This document shows positions 34,916 through 44,488 of a stretch of DNA of 64,000 bases, in pieces. The DNA comes from Lineus longissimus (taxonomy: Eukaryota > Nemertea > Pilidiophora > Heteronemertea > Lineidae). The DNA lies in the NCBI RefSeq assembly GCF_910592395.1, contig NC_088319.1, positions 5,516,001 through 5,580,000 on the forward strand, read 5' to 3'. Position numbers and translations under genes: made by a program. The notes beneath the pieces are model-generated. The model ran no database searches and was not told the origin of the DNA. It saw only the letters and a program-made list of their open reading frames with translations. Position 1 is the first letter of the stretch. Each line of letters begins with the position of its first letter.

Positions 34916-35593
34916 TTACTGTGACTTCAGTTTCTCTATCATCTCTGTTTGTGCCAGTTTTTTTCCTTCTTCTAAAAAAGTCTTCTTTAAAGATTTCACA
35001 TCAACAGCTGAACTTGCCTCCCTCTGTTTTTTTCTGATGGCATTTTTCATGGCAATGTATTTTTCCTTTTCTTTGAGAATCAAGGTAAACTCATCTGTTG
35101 AAATGTGCGAATCACTCATGGCCTTACTTACCAGATCATTGATGGAGTTAAGTTTTGAAATTGCCAACATTCCAATCTTCTCATGTTTTTCAATTTTCTT
35201 CAGGATATCTTTTTTCTTCCAACTTAGGGCTGAGGAGATAATGGCGCTACCAATGGTCACTCTGCCAAGTGCAAAACCTATTGGTGCTGTGATGACACCA
35301 GCCAGTGCAGACACACCAACTGAGCCAGCCGCAATGCTTACAAAATTAAGACTATGACTAATGCCAGTAATTACGCTAAATGCTTTTTTGTACTTTGAAA
35401 ATATCTTTCTTCTAAATTCAATCTCGCTTTCTAAGAAACTCTTAACATCACATTTTTGTTGTAGTCTGAAAGCCTGAGGGTTACTTTCTGTGTGCTTTTC
35501 AGACCTTTCATAGTTTAAATGACTTTCAGAGTTTAAATGAATTTCAGAGTTTAAATTACTTAAATCTGGATAAACCTTGTTGTCTCCATCCAT
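34916..35593 (-). CDS. Conserved Polinton membrane protein
   Basis: An intact 225-residue frame starting at TTAAATG. A polar N-terminal third has a small NSE.HLN repeat. Two hydrophobic stretches follow (SLNFVSIAAGSVGVSALAGV and a Gly/Ala/Ile-rich one). The C terminus is charged and helical, with KHEKIGMLAISKLNSINDLV, HISTDEFTLIL and EKYIAMKNAIRKK. This hydrophobic core plus helical tail is recurrent in animal Polintons; its function is not known to me. It could be a virion membrane or scaffold component. Confidence 0.55.
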   Translation of the reverse strand: MDGDNKVYPDLSNLNSEIHLNSESHLNYERSEKHTESNPQAFRLQQKCDVKSFLESEIEFRRKIFSKYKKAFSVITGISHSLNFVSIAAGSVGVSALAGVITAPIGFALGRVTIGSAIISSALSWKKKDILKKIEKHEKIGMLAISKLNSINDLVSKAMSDSHISTDEFTLILKEKEKYIAMKNAIRKKQREASSAVDVKSLKKTFLEEGKKLAQTEMIEKLKSQ

Positions 35594-35597
35594 TTAA

Positions 35598-35885
35598 TTA
35601 GTGGGAATAACTAGAATCAGTTGTTCTGACATTTATAGTGTTTAGTGTTGATCTTGCAGACACTACAGATTTTTGAAGTACATTAAATTTTAAAGGTTTT
35701 TCGACCATAGCAGGTTTTTCTGGCCCAGCAGGTTTTTCGACCATAGCAGGCCCAACAGGGTTTAAAGGTTTTTCGGGCTCAGGCTCCAACTTTGACTCTT
35801 CTTCTGCCTCTAATTCTCTATGAAATCGTTCTAATCTTTCTTTCCAATTACGTGGTCGTTTTGTGTAACCCCAAGTTCTATTCAT
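35598..35885 (-). CDS. Small proline-rich Polinton ORF
   Basis: A frame of 95 residues starting at ATAAATG, ending 4 nt upstream of the next start. A basic N terminus (WGYTKRPRNWKERLERF) is followed by a Glu-rich helix and VEKP/GPEKP repeats. No family recognised. Confidence 0.5.
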   Translation of the reverse strand: MNRTWGYTKRPRNWKERLERFHRELEAEEESKLEPEPEKPLNPVGPAMVEKPAGPEKPAMVEKPLKFNVLQKSVVSARSTLNTINVRTTDSSYSH

Positions 35886-35936
35886 TTATTCAGAGGAAGA
35901 TACCTGAAAATCATTAAGTAGAAGCATATCGTTAAA

Positions 35937-36654
35937 CTAGGAGTTATCCCCAAAATACTTGTTTCTTATCCTTTCCCACTCGTTTATCACGTTTTGGTCT
36001 CGATAGTCAAACCAGTTTTCATTACGCTTATTGACCATAAAGTTAAATGAGCGGCCCAATTGCTCTTTGAAAATACTCAAGTCGACTGTGGAACTCTTCT
36101 GCCTGTTTTATGTTTTAGACATTGGCCGAATGTTAAACCAAGAGTAACACAGTTCTGGATGATCTTTGAATTCCTTGATTGGTAAAACATGATCCAACTC
36201 CTCATCTACTATTCGAACTCTGTTCTCGGGACTTTGTCCTATTCTAACTCTGTTCTCTGGACTTTGTCCTATTGCAGATAGACCCCTTTGGTAGTCTAAC
36301 CAATCCATGAAGAACTCATTGGAACAACCTAGATGTAATTTCGAGTTATCAGGGCACTCACCTTTGGCTATTCTATTGATGTTAACTCTCAAGTTTTGTA
36401 TGTCTCTATTACCATTTTAACTTACCACATGCTTTACAGTAGTCCAGGAATTTGCCTCTTCTGTTCTTGTCAAATTCACTTTCAGGTTTTGTTACACCGC
36501 ACTTAACACATTTAAATGTAGGCCCTGAAACTACTGGTTGATATCGATTAACAGGATACTGAATAACAGGAGACTGGTAAACAGGATACTGATTAACATT
36601 GACAGTACCATAATAGTTAATGTTAAATATCTGTCCTTCCATTTGATTCTCCAT
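35937..36654 (-). pseudogene. HNH-type nuclease with zinc-ribbon N terminus, broken
   Basis: It starts at TTAAATG. The N-terminal frame (36654-36409) carries a Tyr/Pro/Val-rich segment and CVKCGVTKPESEF..DYCKACG (CxxC..CxxC). A 1-nt shift at about 36.40 kb leads to the second frame with LHLGCSNEFFMDWLDYQ and DHVLPIKEF..WFNIRPM, an HNH-like nuclease core. An in-frame TAA (36108-36110) is followed by 57 open codons to the stop at 35937, with ENWFDYRD and WERIRNKYF. A 27-bp duplication gives two IGQSPENRVR units. HNH genes of this type occur in several Polinton-like elements; the role could be genome processing or homing. Confidence 0.6.
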
Positions 36655-36718
36655 TTAAAGGATAAAAAGTTTTTAAATTAAGGTTTTTTAGACTTTTAGG
36701 CTTTTAGACTTTTAGGAT

Positions 36719-37860
36719 TTAGTCTTTTAGACTTTTCATGTCTGAAATTGGTAACCATTCATTGAATTTATCACTGTAACCTTTCCATTTCACTAATCCG
36801 TATTTTTTACCTTTAGTGGTCTTGCGCCTTATTATCTTCTCTATTTTGTATTCTATTTGGTCAGGATTGGGAACATAACTTAATTCCTCCTCATAGAAAT
36901 ATCCTTGAATTTCTTCCTTTTGGTAATCTTCAAGTTTGTAGACGATAGGATGAGTGAAGATGATCTGTCTTATTTGAAAGACTTCTTCAGTGAAATTGGG
37001 CAAGTAGCCTTTATCGAAAATAGTCTTGTACTTTGAAATTCTGACACTGTCGCCAACCTTGTACTTCGGGTCACCAAATGTTTCTTTGAGGTGAAGACCG
37101 TAAAGGTTGTACCAGACAGTTCCTTCATTCTCCCTCTTTCTGGCGTCAATTGGTTTCATCCCTATTGTTGAGTGAAATGAGTTGTTGTACCCGGTCACCA
37201 ATTCATCTAAGACATCTACCCACTTGTTAGTTTCCTTTGCGGTGAAGTACTTCCACATTTTATCCTTTAAAGTTCTGTTGAATCTTTCCACAACTGCTGC
37301 CTTCTTACTTGAAGATGTAGAGAACCACTCTATGTTGTTTTCTCTCAAGAGTTTTTTGAAGTGTTGGTTGTATAACTCATTGCCTTCATCAAATTGGATT
37401 TTCGTTGGTTTAGCCACAACTGGTAACACCACAACTGGTTTAGATTCCTCAAAGATCACTTTAAATGCATCTCTGATTTCTTCTCCTCTCTTGCTCTTAA
37501 CGGCCATAGCCCAAGCATAGCGACTGAATAAGTCAATTACTGTTAAAATGAATCTGTTGCCTTTATTCTGTTTTTCAAATTTTTGCATGTCCACAAGATC
37601 TGCTTGCCATTGTTGATCGATGAAAGATACCATTGTCTTTCGGAACGTAAATTTCTCAATGGCCGGTTTGTGTAGTTGGTGAGTTGGTAGTGTGTCTAGA
37701 CATTCTTTCACTTCCTTGTACCTGACCAATTTTTTATCTTCCCTTACTTTTTCCATATCTTACTTAATGAACTGTAAGCCACAGGACTTTCATGATTGAA
37801 GTACAAATCTCTCAGATACCGTTCGATACTGTCTGGGTCTTTTAGTTCTGTTTTACTCAT
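36719..37860 (-). pseudogene. Polinton integrase (retroviral DDE + chromodomain), frameshifted
   Basis: The likely start is the ATG at 37860 (TTTAAATG), giving an N-terminal segment of about 35 codons with DPDSIERYLRDLYFN. A 1-nt shift in an A run near 37.75 kb moves to the main frame (37756-36719). There D53 (QADLVDM), D123 (IQFDEGNELY) and E157 (VVERFNRTLK) form the DDE triad with 33 residues between D and E. The chromodomain (EYKIEKIIRRKT..YGLVKWKGYSDKFNEWLP) ends the protein. It catalyses insertion with a 6-bp duplication, matching GGAAAG. It is divergent from the ATPase gene, with a 58-bp gap. Confidence 0.92.
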
Positions 37861-37918
37861 TTAAATTCTGAATTGATATCGGGCAATTTAAATTCTGAAT
37901 TGATATCGGGCAATTTAA
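37861..37918. promoter_or_regulatory. Bidirectional start region between integrase and ATPase genes
   Basis: The 58-bp gap consists of two 27-bp copies of AATTCTGAATTGATATCGGG plus CAATTTA. It contains three ATTTAAAT palindromes: one at each ATG and one at the centre. Each outward-facing ATG is therefore part of TTTAAATG. This fits a bidirectional promoter built on the TAAATG start motif, with the central palindrome made by the duplication. Confidence 0.6.
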
Positions 37919-38532
37919 ATGAAGGCAAAAGACATACTAGTTTTCGGTCCACACAACATGTTGATTTCAGGAGTCACCAATTGCGGTAAGACTCATTTTG
38001 CTCTTGACCTCTTAGAGAAGGAATATCGTCATAAGTTCCAGAACATAGTCATTTTCTGTCCCACTTACTTCAGAAACAAGACGTACAATAGGAGATGGAT
38101 TTACGAAGACAAGAATGTTTTCATTGTCAATCCAATTGCTGTAGCCAATAATTTAGACCCTGTGCTTCAATTTGCCACCATGGCCTTCGAAGGATCACAG
38201 ACATTATTCATCATTGACGACTGTGCTAATTTGAGAGACGCAAAGAAGAAGGTGTCTGAGTTATGTAATCTTGCCTTTTCGGTAGGCACTACAATCTGAC
38301 TGTTTGGTTACTCGTTCAGAAGTACAACTCTGTTGTTAAGGACTTCAGAGAGCACATAAGGGTTTTAGTCCTGTTTTTCAACAAGGATGAATCGGCAATG
38401 AAAGATGCCTTAGAAGAAAATAGTGTTATCCCTAAAGACCAGAGGCAAAAATACATAGATGCCCTTAAAAAGATGAAAGGATCTAAATTAATCATAAGAC
38501 TAGAACACCCATATGGTTTTATTCACGTTTAG
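37919..38532 (+). pseudogene. A32/FtsK-type genome-packaging ATPase, frameshifted
   Basis: It starts at TTTAAATG. The first frame has a Walker A GVTNCGKT (residues 18-25) and a Walker B TLFIIDD (D100, D101). After LCNLAF the frame shifts by 1 nt near 38.28 kb. The continuation to the stop at 38532 holds the sensor-like YNLTVWLLVQKYNSVVKDFREH, then DESAMKDALEE and LIIRLEHPYGFIHV, the usual end of Polinton packaging ATPases. It would pump DNA into capsids. Confidence 0.9.
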
Positions 38533-38561
38533 TCTTTTTTCTTCCTTATTCTTTTTTCTTC

Positions 38562-38999
38562 CTAGTCTTTCTTCTTCTTTCCAACGAAATAGTAATTCCC
38601 AAAACCCAAGATGCTCAATCCTAAAATGATCCAAAGGTATTCGTAATTCTTCATTTCATTGCTGGGCTTGTAGTAGTCGCTCAATTGCGGTTGTCTAAGA
38701 ATGGTAATTCCATTATGTGGGTTTAAACTGTTGTACAATGAAAGTGAGGCGTCGGCATTTTTGAAGTCAATTGCCGCTTTATGTTCTCTCTTTAATTCAA
38801 GGTTAACGAAGTCAATGGTACTTTTCCTATGCTCATCCCATTCTGTGGATGCTCTTTGCAATTGCTCTTGAGCTAAATTATGTCTCTTCATTTCAGTCTC
38901 ATAGCCATTCTTGTCTAGTGCTTTAAAAAGGTAGCCAGAACCGGTGAAGGCTAAACCATTCACCAGCGCAGAACCAATCATCATAGCTAAGCCTGCCAT
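38562..38999 (-). CDS. Conserved Polinton protein with two membrane segments
   Basis: An intact frame of 145 residues starting at CTAAATG. The N terminus MAGLAMMIGSALVNGLAFTG is hydrophobic. A charged helical middle has RHNLAQEQLQRA and TIDFVNLELKR, then QPQLSDYYKPS. A C-terminal membrane span (LWIILGLSILGFGNYYFVG) ends in KKKK. This layout recurs in animal Polintons. The role is unknown; a virion-associated protein is a guess. Confidence 0.55.
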   Translation of the reverse strand: MAGLAMMIGSALVNGLAFTGSGYLFKALDKNGYETEMKRHNLAQEQLQRASTEWDEHRKSTIDFVNLELKREHKAAIDFKNADASLSLYNSLNPHNGITILRQPQLSDYYKPSNEMKNYEYLWIILGLSILGFGNYYFVGKKKKD

Positions 39000-39025
39000 T
39001 TAGTTTAGTGTGATTTTAGCCAAAA

Positions 39026-39110
39026 TGAGTAAAAAATCAGGCACAGTGAGTAAAAAATCAGGCACAGTGAGTAAAAAATCAGGCACAGTGAGTAAAAAAT
39101 CAGGCGCAGT
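39026..39110. repeat. 21-bp tandem repeat
   Basis: Four copies of GAGTAAAAAATCAGGCACAGT lying between the start of the gene at 38999 and the stop of the gene at 39864 (the last copy touches the stop). Confidence 0.9.
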
Positions 39111-39864
39111 AAGTAAAGGTCAATTGGTACTGTACATCAAAACCATTAAGGTCGATAATGTCATTGTTTTCATCTCTTAGACGAATATTCAACTTGCCAA
39201 CACTTGATTTGCACGGAATTACCATGTTATCTCCAAAGGAATATGCTATCATATCTCCAAAGTTAGATTCTTTTATCGGTCTAGTGGCTAAGACATCTGA
39301 TGGCTTGCCATTGCTCATTACATTGTTGACGATGTCACAGTGGAAAACAAAATAGTCCATTGGTCTAAAATTTATGGGCCTATCGCTTACAAACACGCCC
39401 TTTGTTAATTCACCTACATCTAAGATATCAGCATCTAAGGGGTAAGGCCATTCCGGTTTAAAGCCAAATAATTCATTGCTTTTACCAGGAAAGTAGATCT
39501 GGAAATACTCCCCATTTTTTCTCTTAAGCATCTTCATTACTGTCCTACCAGTGGGCTCATCAACATCAAACTTAACAACATTTTTGCTTAAACTATTTTC
39601 TTTCAATTCATTTGCAAACCTCTTTGAAAAGCTTTCTAGGTCATAGAGGCCATCGGGTATTTTAATCACTGTCAACGAATATCCCTTTAACTTAATTTTG
39701 TTATTTTGTTTTGCTTTACTTATGTTGTAGAATGTACAAGGTATTACTGCAAATGTTAAACTGACGCTAATGACATTCTGAATTTCAGTGTTAAGATGTA
39801 TGGTTAAATCATGTGATTTCTGTTCTGGGTAGTCACTGGAATTAATGTACACCACGGTTTTCAT
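39100..39864 (-). CDS. Penton-like (single jelly-roll) minor capsid candidate
   Basis: An intact frame of 254 residues starting at GTAAATG. It is beta-rich, with the pattern NSSDYP..HDLTIHLNTEIQNVISV, AVIPCTFYNI, VIKIPDGLYDLESF, then NELFGFKPEWPYP, YFVFHCDIVN and a C-terminal LRDENNDIIDLNGFDV. This is the order seen in Polinton proteins predicted to be single jelly-roll minor capsid proteins, in which strands lead to a DExG..IDLNG ending. It lies next to the major capsid candidate. A paralogue with the same C-terminal half is at 30069-30968. Confidence 0.55.
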   Translation of the reverse strand: MKTVVYINSSDYPEQKSHDLTIHLNTEIQNVISVSLTFAVIPCTFYNISKAKQNNKIKLKGYSLTVIKIPDGLYDLESFSKRFANELKENSLSKNVVKFDVDEPTGRTVMKMLKRKNGEYFQIYFPGKSNELFGFKPEWPYPLDADILDVGELTKGVFVSDRPINFRPMDYFVFHCDIVNNVMSNGKPSDVLATRPIKESNFGDMIAYSFGDNMVIPCKSSVGKLNIRLRDENNDIIDLNGFDVQYQLTFTYCA

Positions 39865-39881
39865 TTACTGTGCAGTAAATT

Positions 39882-40118
39882 CTACTTGATTATGTTTCTG
39901 GGTAAAATACCTTGATCGTAAAAATATTCCAATGTTACATTACTTACTGCTACAATTCCGCAAAGTTTAAGAATCTCTTCTAAGTTTGCCTGACTTGGCG
40001 GGCCAATGGCAATTCTTAAGAATCTCTTAAGTAAATATGAGTAACCAATTGTTGCCGTTGCTGATAGCACACTTTGGTACAGTGTATTGATGATTTCCTT
40101 CTTTCCTGGTGATTCCAT
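39882..40118 (-). CDS. Small conserved Polinton membrane protein
   Basis: A frame of 78 residues with GTAAATAAATG at the start. It has two hydrophobic helices (LSATATIGYSYLLKRFL and LCGIVAVSNVTLEYFY) and the ending ILPRNIIK. Similar 75-80-residue proteins with an xPxNIIK ending recur in animal Polintons. Function unknown. Confidence 0.5.
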   Translation of the reverse strand: MESPGKKEIINTLYQSVLSATATIGYSYLLKRFLRIAIGPPSQANLEEILKLCGIVAVSNVTLEYFYDQGILPRNIIK

Positions 40119-40138
40119 TTATTTACAGTAAAATGATC

Positions 40139-41377
40139 TTAATGTTGCACGGAAACAATCTGTGAAATTTGAATGTTAACTTGAGCATCAGAAACCACAA
40201 ATATGTGCATTTTGTATGGCCCCTTTCCAGATTCTTTTGTTATCGACAATTAAATACCATCTTTAGTGTTTTGAAGCTTTTTGCCCGATCCGTGTAATCT
40301 ATTGTCTTCAGTAGTTCTCAGGTCCAACCAAAGACCGTAGTTATTCGAGTCTCCATAGTACTTTTTCATAGACATGTTGCAGTCGTAAGTTTTCTTTAAG
40401 TCTTCGGTCATGAAGTGTTTCTTGATCTCCTCCCATTGATCTAGCATTCTCATTCCTTCTGGGAACACCTGATTAGCAACTCCTTCGATGGTTATTTGAA
40501 CTTTTGTGATGTTAGGATTTTCAAACTTTTCAGAATCTCTTGAACCATCAGTGTAATCAGAAATGAATAGAAGTAATAGTCCTTTTATGGACATTCGAGG
40601 AAAATTGATGTTCTCGTTGATCAGCGTTTCATTTGCCGTTACGTTGACAGTTTTGAAGTGATCTACCCAGTCGTAATAGATGGAGAAACCTGAATTGTAC
40701 TTGTTTGTTAGCGTATTGGCTAATCCCTTGTTAGTTACAGTGTCATATTCAAAACTGATATTTTCAAGTTTGTAATTCATGTTTGCAGTTGTGCTGGTAA
40801 CGATGATCTCCTCCTTTGGTGCTAACGTAATCTCGATGATCACATCCTCTTGAATTGGAAACTTGAAAAATAGCTCAAAATCTAACGGTATCTTGTACTT
40901 GGCTCCAAACACTTTCTTCAGTGTTTTCTCATCGCTGGTTTCACCGGTAACGTCAGCTTCTGCCACAGCTGATCTCAACTTTCTAAGATTTTCGGACTGA
41001 ATACCTTGAAAAACACTATCGTTCCTTTGCTCCACTGTTAACCACAGATCTTTAAAAGTCGAATAATGACTGTATTCATTGAGATCAAATATCTGTTCCA
41101 TTCCCCACTTAATTACCATCTTGGTTAACAGGTTTCTGCCGAGATTGTTAACCACGCTGTTCTTTGAATCACTAGAAATGGTGACATCAGCTGACAGAAA
41201 AAGAGACCTGGGTACAAAGAACGTATTTTCTCTTAAAGCAGGTATTCTAATGTACAATGTTTCTTTTGGATTAGCAGAAGACGGATTGTGCGTAATGATG
41301 TGATGATTTCTCTCGGCCTTTAATCCGAGTGGAATCTTATGACTCCTTTCAGTGTTGAGAAGTACTCCAGTTGTCAT
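40139..41377 (-). pseudogene. Major capsid protein candidate (double jelly-roll), nonsense-broken
   Basis: The frame starts at 41377 (ATAAATAGAATG) and meets TAA at 40250-40252. It then continues in the same frame for 36 codons (LSITKESG.., MHIFVVSDAQVNI) to 40139, giving about 412 codons. Features fitting a Polinton double jelly-roll MCP are the strand-rich N half, FDLNEYSHYSTFKDLW, IPLDFELFFKF, the YKLENISFEYDTV strand pair, VQITIEGVANQVFPEGM and YGLWLDLRTTEDNRLHG. The TAA sits where Gln would be one change away (CAA). The MCP assignment is by pattern and gene neighbourhood. Confidence 0.6.
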
Positions 41378-41415
41378 TCTATTTATTTGACTTGAAAATC
41401 ATTCAATCATTGATT

Positions 41416-43116
41416 TTACTTAGCAGCTTTAACAGCTTTAACAGCTTTAACACCTTCTATCAAACCATAAATTATGGAGCTAACAACAACAATCACTAGA
41501 ATGACTAGATGTTCGGCCATGAACCCAACAACTGCACCAATTGTTTTCAGGAGAAATGATACGATAGAACCGATGATTCCCGGTAAAGCCGCAACTGATT
41601 TCTTGGCTAGTTCTTTTAGCCATTCAGCAAACTTCTTTAGTCCTTCTCTAACTTTATCTGGAATTGATGATGGTTTATCCGGACTTGGTGGGGTTGGAGT
41701 TGGTGGTACTGGTTTATGCACAGGTTTCAAAGCATTACTGATACCAAGACCTAAAGTTGTCAGTATCATAGTCACTGCAGCGACTATTGCAGCAATTGTA
41801 AGGCCTTCAATCTTAAAAAGTAACTTGATTCTGTCCTTGAGCGAAATCTCTGAATCTGGTCTTTTAATGTAGTCTATCCAAATTCTCTTCCATCTTTCAT
41901 TTTGTGATTCATATTCATCATTAAGGTATTTCAAACTTTTCCTTTCTTGGTCTAGTAAATCCTTTAATTCTTGTTTCTTAACAGGATCTGTTTCTTGGTC
42001 GTGTTGTTCATCAAGGAGTGCAATCTTACTGATGAGTCTTCCTCTCGTTTCACCCATCTTTTTATCACTCAATACCATTGTTCTAATTTCTCTAACTTCT
42101 TTCTTACTAAATTCTTCCAATAGTTCTTGATCAGTTGATCCAATAAGTGTTTCTATTAGTGTTTGTTTCATCGTATCTTCATCTAAACTTCCATCTTCAC
42201 TATTGATTACGTCAGTAATTTGTGCTGCTAAATTTATTCTCTGTAGTGTAGGTCTATTGATTCGTGTTCTTGACGTCGACGGCGGACGTAAGTCATGAAC
42301 AATTTCCTGCATTTGAATTTGTTCTTTTGGTGTTGACGTTTTATCATAACCTCTTAGTTGATTAAGTAAAGCAGATGCTTCTCTTCTCTCTTGTTCTTTC
42401 TTTTCATCTTCCGTTTTTTGTTCTAGTGTTCGTTTGGCAATAATTCCTGTGTCTTTAAAATAATGACTCATTTCATTTAATTTCTCCATTACTGATTTAC
42501 CACCAGGAAATTTTTCTATTGTAGATTTGGCTAAAAGACTACCCTTTTGATCTGTTATTCTAACCCAAACTAGTTCTCCTTGTCCATTGTGCCCTATCAT
42601 GTAGAGAGTTTCATTTGTTATTACTTTTAATAACTCTTTATCAGAAATTACAATATTACGGTTAAGGTCAAGATCGATATGTTCATTAACTTCTTCTGCT
42701 GTAAAAACAAGTTCGGAAATATTCTCTAATTTTCCGGGAGTAAATTTCATCGGTTTGTCCCCAATAAAATCTTTAGATCCAATCACTTTCAATCTATTAG
42801 CTTTGGAAACTTCTACATATTTTGGACTGTTCATTCCATCAAAAATCTTTCTCATTTTTTCAGTTTCAATCTTAATTCTTTCAGGCCAATTTATTTCATC
42901 AAAAGAGTAAATATGTAGGTTGTTAAATGCATCATAGGGAGTTAGATTTTGAAGACGTTCATCATCAATCCTACTCATTTCATTCAAATAATCATTGTCC
43001 CTGTAAGTTACTCCTTCATCATCAATTGGGGTCATGAATGATGTTTCAGAAGTTCTACTGCTTGGTCCTAAAGATTGATAGTCACCCAAATCATCCATTT
43101 CTCCTCCTTCAGCCAT
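41416..43116 (-). CDS. Large conserved Polinton membrane/coiled-coil protein
   Basis: An intact frame of 566 residues from GTAAATG. The N half is acidic and soluble. Residues about 235-420 are charged coiled-coil (Lys/Glu-rich, with EEFSKKEVREIRTM). A membrane span follows (LTIAAIVAAVTMILTTLGLGI), then a Pro hinge (PVPPTPTPPSP), an amphipathic helix LKKFAEWLKELAKK, and further spans with ALPGIIGSIVSFLLK and VILVIVVVSSIIYGLI, ending in VKAVKAVKAAK (12-bp repeats). This coiled coil, span and Pro-hinge order is shared by animal Polintons. A membrane-active or virion protein is plausible but unproven. Confidence 0.55.
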   Translation of the reverse strand: MAEGGEMDDLGDYQSLGPSSRTSETSFMTPIDDEGVTYRDNDYLNEMSRIDDERLQNLTPYDAFNNLHIYSFDEINWPERIKIETEKMRKIFDGMNSPKYVEVSKANRLKVIGSKDFIGDKPMKFTPGKLENISELVFTAEEVNEHIDLDLNRNIVISDKELLKVITNETLYMIGHNGQGELVWVRITDQKGSLLAKSTIEKFPGGKSVMEKLNEMSHYFKDTGIIAKRTLEQKTEDEKKEQERREASALLNQLRGYDKTSTPKEQIQMQEIVHDLRPPSTSRTRINRPTLQRINLAAQITDVINSEDGSLDEDTMKQTLIETLIGSTDQELLEEFSKKEVREIRTMVLSDKKMGETRGRLISKIALLDEQHDQETDPVKKQELKDLLDQERKSLKYLNDEYESQNERWKRIWIDYIKRPDSEISLKDRIKLLFKIEGLTIAAIVAAVTMILTTLGLGISNALKPVHKPVPPTPTPPSPDKPSSIPDKVREGLKKFAEWLKELAKKSVAALPGIIGSIVSFLLKTIGAVVGFMAEHLVILVIVVVSSIIYGLIEGVKAVKAVKAAK

Positions 43117-44488
43117 TTACTTTACAGTAATAAGAATTAAACTGCCAACAACAGCATAGAGGATAAACTTGATTGTTTCATGGGTATCATCAGTCTTATC
43201 GGTCACATCAGGCCTGATCTGTCCAGTAGGCCTACCGGTTACAGCATTTTTACTTGTTACAGCAGTTTTACTGGACACAACAGTCTTCACACCTTTTGGT
43301 GTAGTGATATTAGCCTTAACCCTTATCTTCTTAGAAGTTTGACCTTGCATCAATAGAGGAGGAAAGGTCTTTTCATTATTAATGTTATTCTTACCAGGCT
43401 TCAAGTGTTTAGTTGCTATCAGGATATCATTGTTGTAATTCTCGATCTTACCGATCTTGAGTACCATGTCAGACCCTATGATGTACAGACCTGGGGCAAT
43501 TACATAGTCTAATCATGTGTGAGTGTCCGACAGTGCTTTCTGGTATCTAGCAATTGAGGTAGGGATATCCACATGCTGTTCAATTGAGTCACTTAGCAGT
43601 TTGATGAACTCCTTCTGGGCATCAAATTCAGTTCCTGTTGTCCCAGTAATCGGGGTTCTAGTAAGGGCCTGTGATCCCAGTACACAGTAAACATATGTTC
43701 TGATGGAATCATTCAATCTTTCTATCCCTGGATTCGAGAAACCTGAGGACTTAAGAGTCATGAATTGTTGGTACGTTTGGCATGGTTTCTGTTCTATCAC
43801 ATCAAATACATTCTTGTGTCTACTGACATGATCCTTGATGAAAGTATCTGGATATTTGAAATTAGACATCCCAGCATCCCAATCAGATTTAAACATTGGT
43901 GGCATTCTATTCTCGTGAACTTGTATCAGAAAGAAATTGATTTTCGAATCATTGATGTAGTAACCAGTATCAATTATGCTTGGGTTGTAATCCGGTACAC
44001 TCCAGGAAGTCCACCCCTCATTACTTTCAAACACTGAAAAATCATACTCGTCTCTTAAGCCAAACTCACTCAGTAACTCGCCTAGTTTCCTACGGTTAAT
44101 GTTATTATTTGTTTCATTGAAATTGCTTTCTCCCAAAATGGGGATATCAAGATTCTTCATAATTTTTCAGTAGGTGACAGTAGGTTTGACAGTAGGTGTG
44201 GAACCTGTAAAATGATCTGATCATTTGATTGCTGCTGTTCAGTTGCTCTAGTGAAATGCCACATCCAGTTGTCGCGAACCATACGACCATGTTAAACTGG
44301 GTCTGGTAGAACGCCAGTGGGTTTTTTTCAAGTCTAAGACAATCATCTCTGTTTTTCAATTTTAAAAACTCTGGCGTGATATCACTTTCTTGTACTTTGA
44401 AAAATCTGTTAGCGGTAACATAGGTATCAAAGTGATAAAAGTCAAATGTAATTTTATCCTTATGCTTCGTTGCCAATGGGTAATACAT
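43117..44488 (-). pseudogene. Conserved Polinton protein (candidate structural), broken
   Basis: One gene in three pieces. It starts at 44488 (TTAAATG) with ANRFFKVQESDITPEFL, the block VVWFATTGCGISLEQLN and RSFYRFHTYCQT. A shift near 44.16 kb, inside a triple CCTACTGTCA repeat, leads to LDIPILGESNFNE, then GIERLNDSIRTYVYC, GTEFDAQKEFIKLL and IARYQKAL. A TGA at 43513-43515 follows, and the same frame goes on with LDYVIAPGLYIIGSDM, LKIGKIENYNNDI and a C-terminal span (FILYAVVGSLILITV) to 43117. This family is among the best conserved in animal Polintons, but I do not know its role. Treating 43117-43467 as a separate gene is less likely, because the frame is continuous across the TGA. Confidence 0.6.

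Noticed and set aside
34887-35357. Plus-strand 156-residue hydrophobic frame
   Set aside because: Antisense of the conserved membrane protein at 34916-35593; it lacks the TAAATG start.
43117-43467. Separate 116-residue gene with a C-terminal membrane span
   Set aside because: The frame continues upstream without a stop to the TGA at 43513 and joins the preceding gene in frame; no TAAAT motif precedes its ATG, unlike every accepted Polinton gene.
30069-44488. Stop-codon reassignment or programmed readthrough in the Polinton, as several genes have one in-frame stop followed by conserved sequence
   Set aside because: The stops are TAA, TAG and TGA and replace different residues (probably Gln in the capsid candidate, Leu in the penton-like gene, an aromatic residue in PolB). 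Frameshifts are equally common, so ordinary decay is simpler.
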